DNA from: Alphaproteobacteria bacterium
GTDB taxonomy: Bacteria; Pseudomonadota; Alphaproteobacteria; JAAEOK01
Reading direction: 5' to 3'
DNA: 64,000 bases
Assembly: GCA_024244705.1 (NCBI GenBank)
Contig: JAAEOK010000045.1
Coordinates: 62,001-126,000 of the forward strand
Of the stretch, positions 27,006 to 35,347 are shown in pieces. A model generated the notes under the pieces. That model worked only from the letters and a program-made list of their open reading frames with translations. It was not told the origin of the DNA and ran no database searches. Numbering within the stretch: the stretch's first letter is position 1; each line of letters starts with the position of its first letter. The position numbers and the translations under genes were made by a program.

Positions 27006-28661
27006 TTGAACGAGTCCGCGCCGAGCACGAGTGCGTTCGATACTGGTCTCGATCGACGAGCAGCCAACTTCGCGCCTCTGACGCCGCTAACGTTCCTGGC
27101 CCGCAGCGCCGACGTATTCCCTCACAAGACAGCGGTCATTCATGGCGACCTTCGCCTGAGTTATGGTGAGCTATATGCCAGGTGCAGGCAATTTGCGTCG
27201 GCCCTGGCGAAGCGTGGAATTGGCCGAAACGAAACGGTTTCGATCATCGCGCCAAACATTCCGGCGCTGCTGGAGGCGCATTACGGCCCGGCAATGGTCG
27301 GAGCGGTGCTGAATCCCATCAACATTCGCCTTGACCCGGCAACAATAGCCTTCACGCTCGAACACGCCCAGTCGAAGCTGTTCATCGTCGACCGTGAATT
27401 CAACGCCGCGGCGAAAGAGGCCATCGCGCTGATGGCGAGCCCGCCGCCCGTGATCGACATCGATGATCCAATGTTCGATGTCGGTGCAGGTGACCGCGCC
27501 AATTTGATTGGCGATACCGAGTATGAAGGCTTTTTGGCCGAAGGGGATCCGGACTTCGAATGGCGCCGACCATCCGATGAATGGGATGCCATCAGCCTCA
27601 ACTACACGTCGGGGACCACCGGCAACCCCAAAGGCGTCGTCGTTCATCATCGGGGCGCCTACCTGAACGGACTGGGCCAGGTACTCGTTCACGGCCTCCG
27701 TCCCGACAGCCGATATCTTTGGACGTTGCCGATGTTTCACTGCAACGGATGGACGTACACCTGGGGGGTCACGGCAATCGGGGGAACTCATGTTTGCCTG
27801 CGGCGGGTCGAATCAGCACCAATCTTTGCCGCGATTGCCGACAACGGAATCACTCACATGTGCGGTGCGCCGATTGTCCTCAACATGTTGGCCAATTCAG
27901 ACGCCGAAGACCGCCGCCCCTTTGACCAGCTTGTCGACGTCGCGACCGGCGGCGCGGCCCCCCCGAGTGCCGTGATCTCGGCGATGGAGGCGATGGGATT
28001 CCACGTTACCCATCTTTACGGCACCACGGAGGCTTACGGCCCGGCGACCGTATGCGCCTGGCGGGACGAGTGGGACGAACTTCCAGCCGACGCTCGAGCC
28101 GAGAAAACAGCGCGCCAAGGCGTGCGTTATCCAACTCTCGAGGAGGTCGAAGTGCTCGACCCTGAAACCATGGAGCCGGTTCCGCACGACGGGGAAACGA
28201 TCGGGGAAATCATGTTGCGCGGAAATACCGTGATGAAGGGATATCTGAAGAATCCCGAAGCGACCGAAGCGGCATTCATGGGCGACTGGTATCACAGCGG
28301 CGATCTGGCCGTGGTTTATCCGGACGGCTATATCGAGGTCAAAGACCGATCGAAGGACATTATTATTTCCGGCGGCGAAAACATTTCCACGCTCGAGGTC
28401 GAAAGTGTTCTCTATCGTCATCCCGCCGTTCTCGAGGCCGCCGTCGTCGCCCGTCCGGACGAGAAGTGGGGCGAAACGCCGTGCGCGTTCGTGACGCTGA
28501 AGCAGGGGGCGGAAGTCGGAGACGGTGAGATCATCGACCATTGCCGCAATAACATGGCCCGCTTCAAGGTCCCCAAGACGATTGTGTTCGGGCCGTTGCC
28601 AAAAACATCGACCGGAAAAGTTCAGAAATACGAATTGCGTGAACGAGCCCGCGGCATGTGA
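27006..28661 (+). CDS. AMP-forming acyl-CoA synthetase
   Basis: About 551 aa, ANL superfamily. Motifs are the P-loop YTSGTTGNPKGVVVHH (about 200-215), HLYGTTEAYGP (ATP/adenine), YHSGDLAVVYPDGYIEVKDRSKDIIISGGENIS (hinge Asp/Arg) and the terminal catalytic lysine in KTSTGKVQKYEL. It activates a carboxylic acid to its acyl-CoA. The best ribosome site, GAGGAGGAG, ends about 6 nt before TTG at 27006, so I take TTG as the start; ATG 26958 would put that purine run inside the coding sequence. Medium-chain or methylthio/aryl acids are possible substrates. A cyclase gene follows after 165 bp. Confidence 0.88.
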   Translation: MNESAPSTSAFDTGLDRRAANFAPLTPLTFLARSADVFPHKTAVIHGDLRLSYGELYARCRQFASALAKRGIGRNETVSIIAPNIPALLEAHYGPAMVGAVLNPINIRLDPATIAFTLEHAQSKLFIVDREFNAAAKEAIALMASPPPVIDIDDPMFDVGAGDRANLIGDTEYEGFLAEGDPDFEWRRPSDEWDAISLNYTSGTTGNPKGVVVHHRGAYLNGLGQVLVHGLRPDSRYLWTLPMFHCNGWTYTWGVTAIGGTHVCLRRVESAPIFAAIADNGITHMCGAPIVLNMLANSDAEDRRPFDQLVDVATGGAAPPSAVISAMEAMGFHVTHLYGTTEAYGPATVCAWRDEWDELPADARAEKTARQGVRYPTLEEVEVLDPETMEPVPHDGETIGEIMLRGNTVMKGYLKNPEATEAAFMGDWYHSGDLAVVYPDGYIEVKDRSKDIIISGGENISTLEVESVLYRHPAVLEAAVVARPDEKWGETPCAFVTLKQGAEVGDGEIIDHCRNNMARFKVPKTIVFGPLPKTSTGKVQKYELRERARGM

Positions 28662-28826
28662 AGGATCGCCACATCGGATGTTCGTTACCGCCGTCGAGCC
28701 TGGCGCCGGGTATACATCCCGCATCCAAACGCCCGACAGCGGCGGAATTGACGGTCGGCTGGTCTCGGTCCACGCTGCTCCGCCTTCGATCGCATGATGG
28801 CGAATCGATAATCCAGGAGGACGAAG

Positions 28827-29513
28827 ATGCATATCATCGACCTTTCCTTGCCGGTAGAGGACGGCGCCGGTCGCCTTAAGGTCGATGTTTCGTTTTCGAC
28901 GCCCTATCGCCATGACGAATGCGGTTGGCAAGGATCGACGTTTACGATGTTTTGCCATTACGCCACGCATGTCGACGCGCCCGTGCACTTCATTCCCGGC
29001 GGTGAAAGCATCGACCGCGTTCCGCTCGGCAAGCTCATCGGACCGGCGGCGGTGATCGATCTATCGGACCATGGTGAGAACATGGGGATCACCGGCGATA
29101 CGCTCGAGGAGCGGGGCCGGCATGTCGTTGGCGGCGACATCGCCATCCTGCGCACCGGTTGGACCGATGCGTGTTGGGGCACGGACCCGTTTTGGACGAC
29201 AGGGCCTTTCCTCGACGGCGACGGCGCCGATTGGCTCGTGGAGCGCGGCGTCAATGCGGTCGTTTATGACTTTTCCGAGGAGTTTGTCGTGCGAGAGCCG
29301 GGTTTTCGTGGTGAGGATTGCGAAATTCACCACAAGATCCTGGGCCGCGACATTTACAACATCGAATATGTCCACAACCTCTCGGCCATTACCCGGCCGC
29401 GCTGCACGATCGTGGCGCTGCCATTGAAACTCGCCGGACTCGATGGCGCGCCGGCGCGGGTGCTCGCAATCGAAGGGTTGGACCTGCCGGGTGAGTTCAA
29501 GGTCTCTTCGTAG
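28827..29513 (+). CDS. Cyclase family protein (kynurenine formamidase-like metal hydrolase)
   Basis: A 228-aa protein of the Cyclase_2 family. The metal motif is CHYATHVDAPVHF, a variant of HXGTHXDXPXHF with Cys-His-Tyr-Ala at its start, and it is followed by a GDIAILRTGW strand. Characterised relatives include N-formylkynurenine formamidase, isatin hydrolase and lactone or cyclic-amide hydrolases. AGGAGG lies about 7 nt before the ATG. It may be co-transcribed with the acyl-CoA ligase upstream. It is convergent with glyoxalase II. Confidence 0.85.
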   Translation: MHIIDLSLPVEDGAGRLKVDVSFSTPYRHDECGWQGSTFTMFCHYATHVDAPVHFIPGGESIDRVPLGKLIGPAAVIDLSDHGENMGITGDTLEERGRHVVGGDIAILRTGWTDACWGTDPFWTTGPFLDGDGADWLVERGVNAVVYDFSEEFVVREPGFRGEDCEIHHKILGRDIYNIEYVHNLSAITRPRCTIVALPLKLAGLDGAPARVLAIEGLDLPGEFKVSS

Positions 29514-29522
29514 TTGCACCGA

Positions 29523-30314
29523 CTACCAGTCGTTGCGGAGCTCGCGCAACTTTAGGAAAACGGTTTTCGGATCCGGATCTTCGGATAGGTCGGGAAAGGT
29601 TACGCGCAGTCGACGGATGACCGTCGGGCTATGGAGGCGGAAAAAGGTATTGATTTCCTTCTCCAGGCCCAGCGTCGATACCAAGGCGGCGTTCGGATCC
29701 TGGCTGTCGACGTCGTTCAGCAGCGTTCGCGCGTGGGAATTGTCGGGCTCCCGATCGAGCGTGAACTGCAGGTTGATGGCGATATAATCATGACCCGGAT
29801 AGATCAATGTATCGTCCTGCAACTTGCTCAATTGGGTGGCGAAAGTCGTATAGAGTTCGTTGGGGTGGCCGCCGTTATGACAATTGCCGGCGCCGGCATT
29901 GAATAACGTATCGCCGCAGAATAGCGACGGCTGGTCGGTGCGGGAGAGCAGGCATACGTGGCTCATGGTGTGGCCCGGTGTATCGAGCGATTCGAGCTCG
30001 ACGATCTTGCCGACCCGGATCACGTCACCGGCATTCAAGCCGCGGTCAACGCCCGGTATCCTTCCGGCCGCATTGGCATGAGCCAAGAGCGTGGCGCCGG
30101 TCGCCGCGACCATCGCCTTGTTGCCTCCGGTGTGGTCCCCGTGCTCGTGCGTGTTGACGATCTGAGTAATGTGCCAGTCATTGCGTTTGGCTGCGGCCAA
30201 GCACTTTTCATGGTCCAGGGGATCAACGGCCAGGGCTTCGCCGGATTCGGGGCAAACGATGAGGTAATTGAAGTTTCGATAGGCGTTGCCGGTCCATATC
30301 TGTTCGACGATCAC
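29523..30314 (-). CDS. gloB: Hydroxyacylglutathione hydrolase (glyoxalase II)
   Basis: A 263-aa metallo-beta-lactamase-fold protein. The dinuclear metal motif is VNTHEHGDHTGGN, with further ligands in DTPGHTMSHV and FCGDTLFNAGAGNC and the last histidine in YPGHDYIAINL. The C-terminal HAGH domain (LGLEKEINTFFRLHSP, loss of the second Arg/Lys glutathione site not assessed) is present. It hydrolyses S-lactoylglutathione. The start is GTG 30314, with AAGGAG 6 nt upstream. An ATG 66 nt further upstream lacks such a site. Confidence 0.92.
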   Translation of the reverse strand: MIVEQIWTGNAYRNFNYLIVCPESGEALAVDPLDHEKCLAAAKRNDWHITQIVNTHEHGDHTGGNKAMVAATGATLLAHANAAGRIPGVDRGLNAGDVIRVGKIVELESLDTPGHTMSHVCLLSRTDQPSLFCGDTLFNAGAGNCHNGGHPNELYTTFATQLSKLQDDTLIYPGHDYIAINLQFTLDREPDNSHARTLLNDVDSQDPNAALVSTLGLEKEINTFFRLHSPTVIRRLRVTFPDLSEDPDPKTVFLKLRELRNDW

Positions 30315-30518
30315 GCTACTCTCCTTGTCTTGCCGGTTTCCCAAGGCTGGGTGGCTACCAATCCCACGCCCAGGGCACACTACCCCAAATTAGGCACTCC
30401 TGCCCCGGCTTTTGAGTTGCCCGATGTGGCCAGGTCAACCGGGCTGGCGGACCACACATTTGCCTCGATGCGACCTTCGTATACACTTCGTCGTTGAACC
30501 GCCAACAGGGAGGGTGCC

Positions 30519-30710
30519 GTGCCGCTGTGGCAAAGAGTGATCGTGACCATCGCCGCGATGCTGATCGTCAGCTTCATAGCCGGCTTGGTGTGGTTCGCCG
30601 CGTTCAATATCGAACTGCCGAGCTATATCGGCGGCCTGATCGGGGGGCTCGTCACGTTGCCGACTTGGGAGTTCCTGAAGCGGATCAAGCCGCGCCAGGG
30701 AGTCGGCTAA
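30519..30710 (+). CDS. Small two-helix membrane protein, unknown
   Basis: A 63-aa protein with a hydrophobic helix at about residues 8-28 (VIVTIAAMLIVSFIAGLVWF), a second at about 35-48 (SYIGGLIGGLVTLPTW) and a basic tail KRIKPRQG. The start is GTG with an AGGGAGGG ribosome site immediately upstream, which supports it being a real gene. I do not recognise the family. It sits between the divergent glyoxalase II gene and the LysR regulator. Confidence 0.6.
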   Translation: MPLWQRVIVTIAAMLIVSFIAGLVWFAAFNIELPSYIGGLIGGLVTLPTWEFLKRIKPRQGVG

Positions 30711-30785
30711 CCGACGCCAATCGATAATCTTTTGTGGCCCGAAATCAAGTACTTGGGTATGGCCGCACGGATCGCGAGGGTGCAA

Positions 30786-31739
30786 ATGTCTGATCGAAGC
30801 GAGCGGCATGAATCGGAAGAGGCACGGCCGCTAACCGGGCTCAGATTTACCCGCAACCTCGATTGGAACCTGCTCAAGACCTTTCATGAAATCGTCGAGG
30901 CCGGCGGCCTCAGCAACGCCGCACAGCGCATCGGCCGCAAGCAGCCGGCATTGAGTATGGCGCTACGCCGTTTGGAGGCTCACGTCGGTGTCAGCCTCTG
31001 TCGCCGCGGCCCCGGCGGTTTCGTGCTATCCCACGCCGGCGAGCAGGTTGCGGAAGTCTGCGCCGAAATGTTTGGAAAAGTTTCCAACGTTCCCCGCCGC
31101 GTCGCCGACATGGCGGAGGAGGTAAGGGGCCGGGTCAGAATGCAGTTGATCAGCAACCTGGTCGACCGGCGCATAGACGATGCGATCGATCGGTTTCATC
31201 GTGCGCACCCCCTGGTCGAAATTTATGTCAGCGTGGCGACCTGGGATGTCGTCAGCCGGGCAGTTCTTCGTGCCGAGGCGGAGATCGGCATTGCGCCGGT
31301 TCATCATCGCGACCCGGCACTCACCTATGAATCGCTGTTTCGTGAAGTACACCGGCCGTATTGCGGTCGTGCTCATCCGCTTTTTGGACGAACAGTCGCC
31401 AATCCGCGCGATCTCGGCGCCGAAATGTTCATATTGACCGGCGCTGACGAGCCCGAGCAGCTTACCAAATACCGGCGAAGACATGGTCTCGGCCATCGCG
31501 TCGCGGGCCTGTCCGAGCATCTCGAAGAAGCCCGCCGGTTGGCGGTGCTCGGTGTCGGCATCTGCTTTCTGCCCGATGCATTCGTTGCACGCGAAGTCGC
31601 GGACGGCCTTCTACATCCGCTGTTGCCGGACGCCGACGAGCCGGCCATGGACATTCTGATCATTACCAATCCGGGGGCGCCCACCCACGCCGCGAGAGAC
31701 CGCCTGCTCGACGAATTTCGCCATCGGTCAACGGGCTGA
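30786..31739 (+). CDS. LysR-type transcriptional regulator
   Basis: About 317 aa. The N-terminal winged helix-turn-helix occupies residues 15-75 (LDWNLLKTFHEIVEAGGLSN, AAQRIGRKQPALSMALRRLE) and is followed by a linker helix and a two-lobed effector domain containing the conserved GVGICFLPDAFV. I prefer ATG 30786, with AGGG about 6 nt before it; two earlier in-frame ATGs exist at 30732 and 30759. It is transcribed toward the binding-protein gene, and a LysR-like dyad (T-N11-A) stands in the gap between them, so it likely controls that gene and the ureohydrolase after it. Confidence 0.92.
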   Translation: MSDRSERHESEEARPLTGLRFTRNLDWNLLKTFHEIVEAGGLSNAAQRIGRKQPALSMALRRLEAHVGVSLCRRGPGGFVLSHAGEQVAEVCAEMFGKVSNVPRRVADMAEEVRGRVRMQLISNLVDRRIDDAIDRFHRAHPLVEIYVSVATWDVVSRAVLRAEAEIGIAPVHHRDPALTYESLFREVHRPYCGRAHPLFGRTVANPRDLGAEMFILTGADEPEQLTKYRRRHGLGHRVAGLSEHLEEARRLAVLGVGICFLPDAFVAREVADGLLHPLLPDADEPAMDILIITNPGAPTHAARDRLLDEFRHRSTG

Positions 31740-31782
31740 ACGTGTATCTCTTGCGTCGTACGCACCGATTGGCGATGGCACA

Positions 31783-31807
31783 TAAACATCAATTTGGGTG
31801 ATGTTTA
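31783..31807 (+). promoter_or_regulatory. Putative LysR operator (9-bp dyad with T-N11-A core)
   Basis: TAAACATCA (31783-31791) and TGATGTTTA (31799-31807) are perfect inverted repeats separated by 7 bp. The inner part reads TCA-N7-TGA, i.e. the T-N11-A core of LysR boxes. A TATAAT hexamer (31830-31835) lies 22 bp further on with no good -35, as expected for an activator-dependent promoter. The LysR gene ends 43 bp upstream. Confidence 0.65.
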
Positions 31808-31829
31808 GCATTGAAAAATTGCCGCTTTT

Positions 31830-31835
31830 TATAAT
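31830..31835 (+). promoter_or_regulatory. Candidate -10 element of the binding-protein gene
   Basis: A consensus TATAAT follows the 31783-31807 dyad. No -35 consensus stands at 16 to 18 bp, so activation by the LysR protein is the simplest reading. Confidence 0.5.
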
Positions 31836-31993
31836 GAAATTTAACGGAGAGAATCGTTCCGAGTTGGCGTTGTAGTGACCTTGAATGCGATCCCTGATCA
31901 ACGGCCTTGGGGCATACGAAAGGTCGCACGCAAAATACCGGTAGGAACTTTTCTGCTGCGCGTCGGCGCCGAAAAGGAAACGGGAGGAGAAGT

Positions 31994-33148
31994 ATGAATC
32001 TCGAAACCAGTCTAAAAAAGATGGTCGCCAGCGCTGTGTTGAGTGTCGCGCTGATGGCCGGTGGGGTCGCTAGCACGGTCGCGCAGGAGACCGTCAATAT
32101 CGCGATCATTTCCTTCTCGCCCTATGCCCCTTGGTACATCGTCCAGGACAAGAAGATGGCCAAGGGTATAGACCTCAATATCCAACTCATAGAGGACATC
32201 ACGGCCAAGAACGCGGGCATCGTGAGCGGCCAGATTCAATGCATGCTGAATACGCTGGACTCGGTGGTCGTCGCCCGTGGTGCCGGCGTGCCGATGAAGG
32301 TGATCGCGATACCCGCGATGTCGTATGGTCTCGATGAAATGATCGCCGACGCATCGATCACTGACGTTTCGCAGTTTCCGGGTAAGAGTTACGGCGCGGA
32401 TTATGCATTCCTCAACCACATGTGGATGCTACTGACGCTGAAAGATGCCGGCATTGCATTTGACGCGGTCGAACACCGAATCATGCTGCCTCAGGAAAGC
32501 GCTGCCGCATTCATCAGCGGTGGCCTCGACATAGATGTGAACTACCAGCCGTTTTCAAGCCAGTCGTTGGAGCGAGAGGGAGCGCATATCCTCAAGACCA
32601 GCCTTACCGACCGTACCTGGGAGCGGGGCTTGATCTCGGAATCGATTGCCTGCAACGAACAATGGCTCAGCGAAAAGCCTGACGTTGCCAAGGAGCTGAT
32701 GCGGGCTTGGTTCGAGGCCGTCAACTGGTGGAAAGAAAACCCCGACGAGGGAAATGCCCTGGTTGCCAAGGGTCTCGATTGGCCGATCGAGGATGTCAAG
32801 CTTACCCAATACGGTGCCGTCATGTTGACGCTCGATCAAGACTTGGGTGCTTTCGGCATCGGCGATGGCAAGCCGCTGTGTATGAGCCTGCCCGAGGGCG
32901 CTCCCGAACCGCCGGCCGAGCCGAGCGGCTGGGGCAAGACGCTTTTCGGCGGTCAGCCCGACTGCCAGCCCGGTTATGTAGCGGCCACGTGGGAACTTTT
33001 CGGCCAAGTCTACAAAGACGCCGGCGTTGCCGAGGAAACCGCGCCGGCGAGCGAGGGCGTCGATCCCGGCATTCTTGAACAGCTCGCCAATGAGGGCTAT
33101 GCCAAGAAGTACGGTTCCAACAAGTGGATCGGTCGCGTCGGACTTTGA
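31994..33148 (+). CDS. NMT1/TauA-type ABC transporter substrate-binding protein
   Basis: A 384-aa exported protein. The signal peptide covers about residues 1-30 (two Lys, hydrophobic core, STVA-QE cleavage). The mature part resembles periplasmic proteins for nitrate, taurine or thiamine precursors (ISFSPYAPWYIVQDK, a DVSQFPGKSYG strand, NYQPFSSQ hinge). The ATG is preceded by GGGAGGAG. No permease or ATPase gene adjoins it, so it is an orphan or uses a distant transporter. The LysR regulator upstream and the ureohydrolase downstream (94 bp) suggest the ligand is a guanidino or urea-like compound. Confidence 0.82.
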   Translation: MNLETSLKKMVASAVLSVALMAGGVASTVAQETVNIAIISFSPYAPWYIVQDKKMAKGIDLNIQLIEDITAKNAGIVSGQIQCMLNTLDSVVVARGAGVPMKVIAIPAMSYGLDEMIADASITDVSQFPGKSYGADYAFLNHMWMLLTLKDAGIAFDAVEHRIMLPQESAAAFISGGLDIDVNYQPFSSQSLEREGAHILKTSLTDRTWERGLISESIACNEQWLSEKPDVAKELMRAWFEAVNWWKENPDEGNALVAKGLDWPIEDVKLTQYGAVMLTLDQDLGAFGIGDGKPLCMSLPEGAPEPPAEPSGWGKTLFGGQPDCQPGYVAATWELFGQVYKDAGVAEETAPASEGVDPGILEQLANEGYAKKYGSNKWIGRVGL

Positions 33149-33242
33149 TCCGGACGGCCACGACACTTGGCGGTGTCGTCGTTTCGAAGTCGCTTTCGTA
33201 TCGAAGCGCGGCCACTGCCAGTCCGACATGGGGAGTATAGGA

Positions 33243-34427
33243 ATGCCGGATCCGAAATCGGATGAGTTCCGCGGCAACCGAAACCTGAAGCGGTTAAGCC
33301 GAATCTCGCAAAAGAAACAGGATGAAGAAATTCGGCGTTGCCTCGAGTTGGGGCTGGAAGCCGCTGATTCGATTAACGATCGCACGATCTCACTTTTCAG
33401 TCGCGGCCACCAGCCGGCTTTCGCTGGGATCAATACCTTCATGAAGTCGCCCTATTGTGAGGACGTAAAAAAGGTCGGGGAGTACGAGGCGGCATTTCTG
33501 GGCATACCGTTCGACACCGGCACGACCTATCGTTCCGGAACCCGCTTCGGTCCACAGGCGGTCCGTCGCATCTCGGCTGTCTATGACGGCTATTCGGTCG
33601 ATGGCGGCGTCGACCTGTTCGAGGAATTGGATATCTGCGATGCCGGCGACGTCTTCGTCATCCCAGGCAATATCGAAAAGACCTTCGATCAGGTTTCGAA
33701 AGCGGTCTCGCATGTCTATACCTCGGGTGCCTTTCCCATTCTCCTCGGCGGCGATCATTCATTGGGCTATCCCAACGTGCGCGGTATCGCTCCCCATATG
33801 GACGGCAATGTCGGAATCATTCATTTCGACCGCCATATCGACATGCAGGAGATCGATATGGATGAGCGCATGCACACCACGCCGTGGTTCTGGACCAGCA
33901 ACGCCCACGAAAGCGTGCAGCCGACGACCCACCACGATCACAGCCATATGCACGACGTCGGGCTCGACAATTGTCCACCGAAGAACCTGGTGCAGATCGG
34001 GATCGGCGGGTGGTACGGGTCGCGTCCCGGTTCGGAAGTTGCGCGCGAGCGAGGTACCAGCGTGATGACGATGACCGACGTCGAGGAACTCGGTACGAAG
34101 AAGGCCGCGGAACGCGCACTCGAGCTTGCCTGGGATGGTGCCAAGGCGGTCTACCTTTCGTTCGATATCGATTCCATCGATCCGGGCTTCGCTCCCGGGA
34201 CCGGGACCCCCGAACCGGGCGGGTTCACGCCACGAGAGGCATTGGAAATGGTTCGCTTGATCGCCCGTGAAGGGCTCTGCGGCATGGAAGTCGTCGAGGT
34301 CTCGCCGCCCTATGACGTCAACGACAATACCTCGCAGCTTGCCTGCCGGGTCATTCTCGATGCGCTGGGAACGATGGTTGTCGAAGGCAAGCTTGGCCAC
34401 CGAAGCGAAGTCATGGTACCGGAATAG
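33243..34427 (+). CDS. Ureohydrolase (agmatinase/guanidinobutyrase/guanidine hydrolase type)
   Basis: A 394-aa arginase-fold enzyme, longer than typical agmatinases (about 310). All six metal ligands are present: His172 in LGGDHS, Asp196/His198/Asp200 in HFDRHID, and Asp308/Asp310 in SFDIDSIDP. A 70-residue N-terminal extension and an insertion at about 222-245 rich in histidine (TTHHDHSHMHD) set it apart. The long form with a RHxD-type motif recalls the nickel-dependent guanidine hydrolase group, but 4-guanidinobutyrate or another guanidino compound is equally possible. The start is ATG 33243, with GGAG and AGGA upstream. An isochorismatase-fold hydrolase follows after 52 bp. Confidence 0.88.
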   Translation: MPDPKSDEFRGNRNLKRLSRISQKKQDEEIRRCLELGLEAADSINDRTISLFSRGHQPAFAGINTFMKSPYCEDVKKVGEYEAAFLGIPFDTGTTYRSGTRFGPQAVRRISAVYDGYSVDGGVDLFEELDICDAGDVFVIPGNIEKTFDQVSKAVSHVYTSGAFPILLGGDHSLGYPNVRGIAPHMDGNVGIIHFDRHIDMQEIDMDERMHTTPWFWTSNAHESVQPTTHHDHSHMHDVGLDNCPPKNLVQIGIGGWYGSRPGSEVARERGTSVMTMTDVEELGTKKAAERALELAWDGAKAVYLSFDIDSIDPGFAPGTGTPEPGGFTPREALEMVRLIAREGLCGMEVVEVSPPYDVNDNTSQLACRVILDALGTMVVEGKLGHRSEVMVPE

Positions 34428-34479
34428 GGACCGGCGCCGTTCCAATCGCATGACGGCGCGACGCAAGGGAACGCCCGAA

Positions 34480-35034
34480 ATGTTGATGAAGCCCGACCGG
34501 TCGTCGCTGCTTGTCATAGATTTACAGGAAAAATTGGTCCCGGCCATCGAAGACGGCGTGCGCGTGGTGGCTAACGCGACGACCCTGGTCAACGCGGCGG
34601 AACGACTTGGGATTCCGGTGACCGTCACGGAACATTGCCCCGATCGTATCGGCCATACGGTACCGGGATTGCGCGCGGCGGTGGCGGACGGGTCGGTCAT
34701 TAGCAAGGTTCACTTTTCGGGTCTTGCCGAACCAACGTTAGACGAGCGATTCCGCGCACTCGGTCGCGATCGGATCATTGTTGCCGGCACCGAGACCCAT
34801 GTCTGCGTCCTGCAGACGACAATGGATATCAAGGCCGCTGGCTATCGACCCTGTCTGGTCGTGGATGCGACCGGCACACGACACGGGATCGACAAGGAAA
34901 CCGCGATCGCCCGGTTGAGATCCGAGGGCGTGGACGTTGTCACCACCGAGATGGTTTTGTTCGAGTGGTGCGAGCGCGGCGACACCGCGCTATTCCAATC
35001 CGTGCTGCCGCTGATCAAGGCAACTAACTCCTAG
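34480..35034 (+). CDS. Isochorismatase-fold cysteine hydrolase
   Basis: A 184-aa protein of the isochorismatase/nicotinamidase superfamily. The Asp of the catalytic triad is in LLVIDLQEKLVP, the Lys in VISKVHFSG and the Cys in GTETHVCVLQTTMD. Family members hydrolyse amides such as nicotinamide, biuret or ureidoacrylate. It lacks the motif differences needed to name a substrate. ATG 34480 (or 34486) has AAGGGAAC upstream. Placement directly after the ureohydrolase suggests it acts on a product or on a related amide. Confidence 0.82.
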   Translation: MLMKPDRSSLLVIDLQEKLVPAIEDGVRVVANATTLVNAAERLGIPVTVTEHCPDRIGHTVPGLRAAVADGSVISKVHFSGLAEPTLDERFRALGRDRIIVAGTETHVCVLQTTMDIKAAGYRPCLVVDATGTRHGIDKETAIARLRSEGVDVVTTEMVLFEWCERGDTALFQSVLPLIKATNS

Positions 35035-35347
35035 GGAATCTCCCGTCGCCATCCGGTGGTTTGATTGGTGGCCGAGGCGTATGCGGTACCTACTTCAGGT
35101 GCCAACCGCGTTCCGGCAGCTGGCTCATTAATTAATGAACAGGTATAAAGACGAGCTTTAACCACCGAATTTGTAGTCATTAATTGAAATTCAGATTTAG
35201 CCCAGGAGGAATCTATCTGGTCTGGCGCTGGGCCATGAAGGCGTAGATTTTCTTTTTCCTAACAGTAAAATTATGTGAACATGGGTTGAAATGTGTTCGA
35301 CAAATTGTTACACTGCGCAAACAATCTCAGCGCCGGGAGATGAGGTA
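35035..35347. other. Intergenic region before the mgs-like operon; AT-rich, no gene
   Basis: This 313-bp gap is noticeably more AT-rich than its surroundings and I see no credible reading frame in it. It holds a 14-bp palindrome (35125-35138), a partial copy of it at about 35177-35187, and a GGAGATGAGG ribosome site for the next gene. It is most likely the promoter region of the mgs-like operon. Confidence 0.6.
35125..35138. promoter_or_regulatory. Palindrome TCATTAATTAATGA, candidate operator
   Basis: A perfect 14-bp palindrome; a related TCATTAATTGA lies at 35177-35187, 52 bp away (about five helical turns). This arrangement is suggestive of a dimeric regulator binding two sites upstream of mgsA. 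No regulator gene adjoins it. Confidence 0.4.

Noticed and set aside
27897-28988. 363-aa open frame on the minus strand
   Set aside because: It is antisense to the acyl-CoA ligase and the start of the cyclase gene, both with clear motifs.
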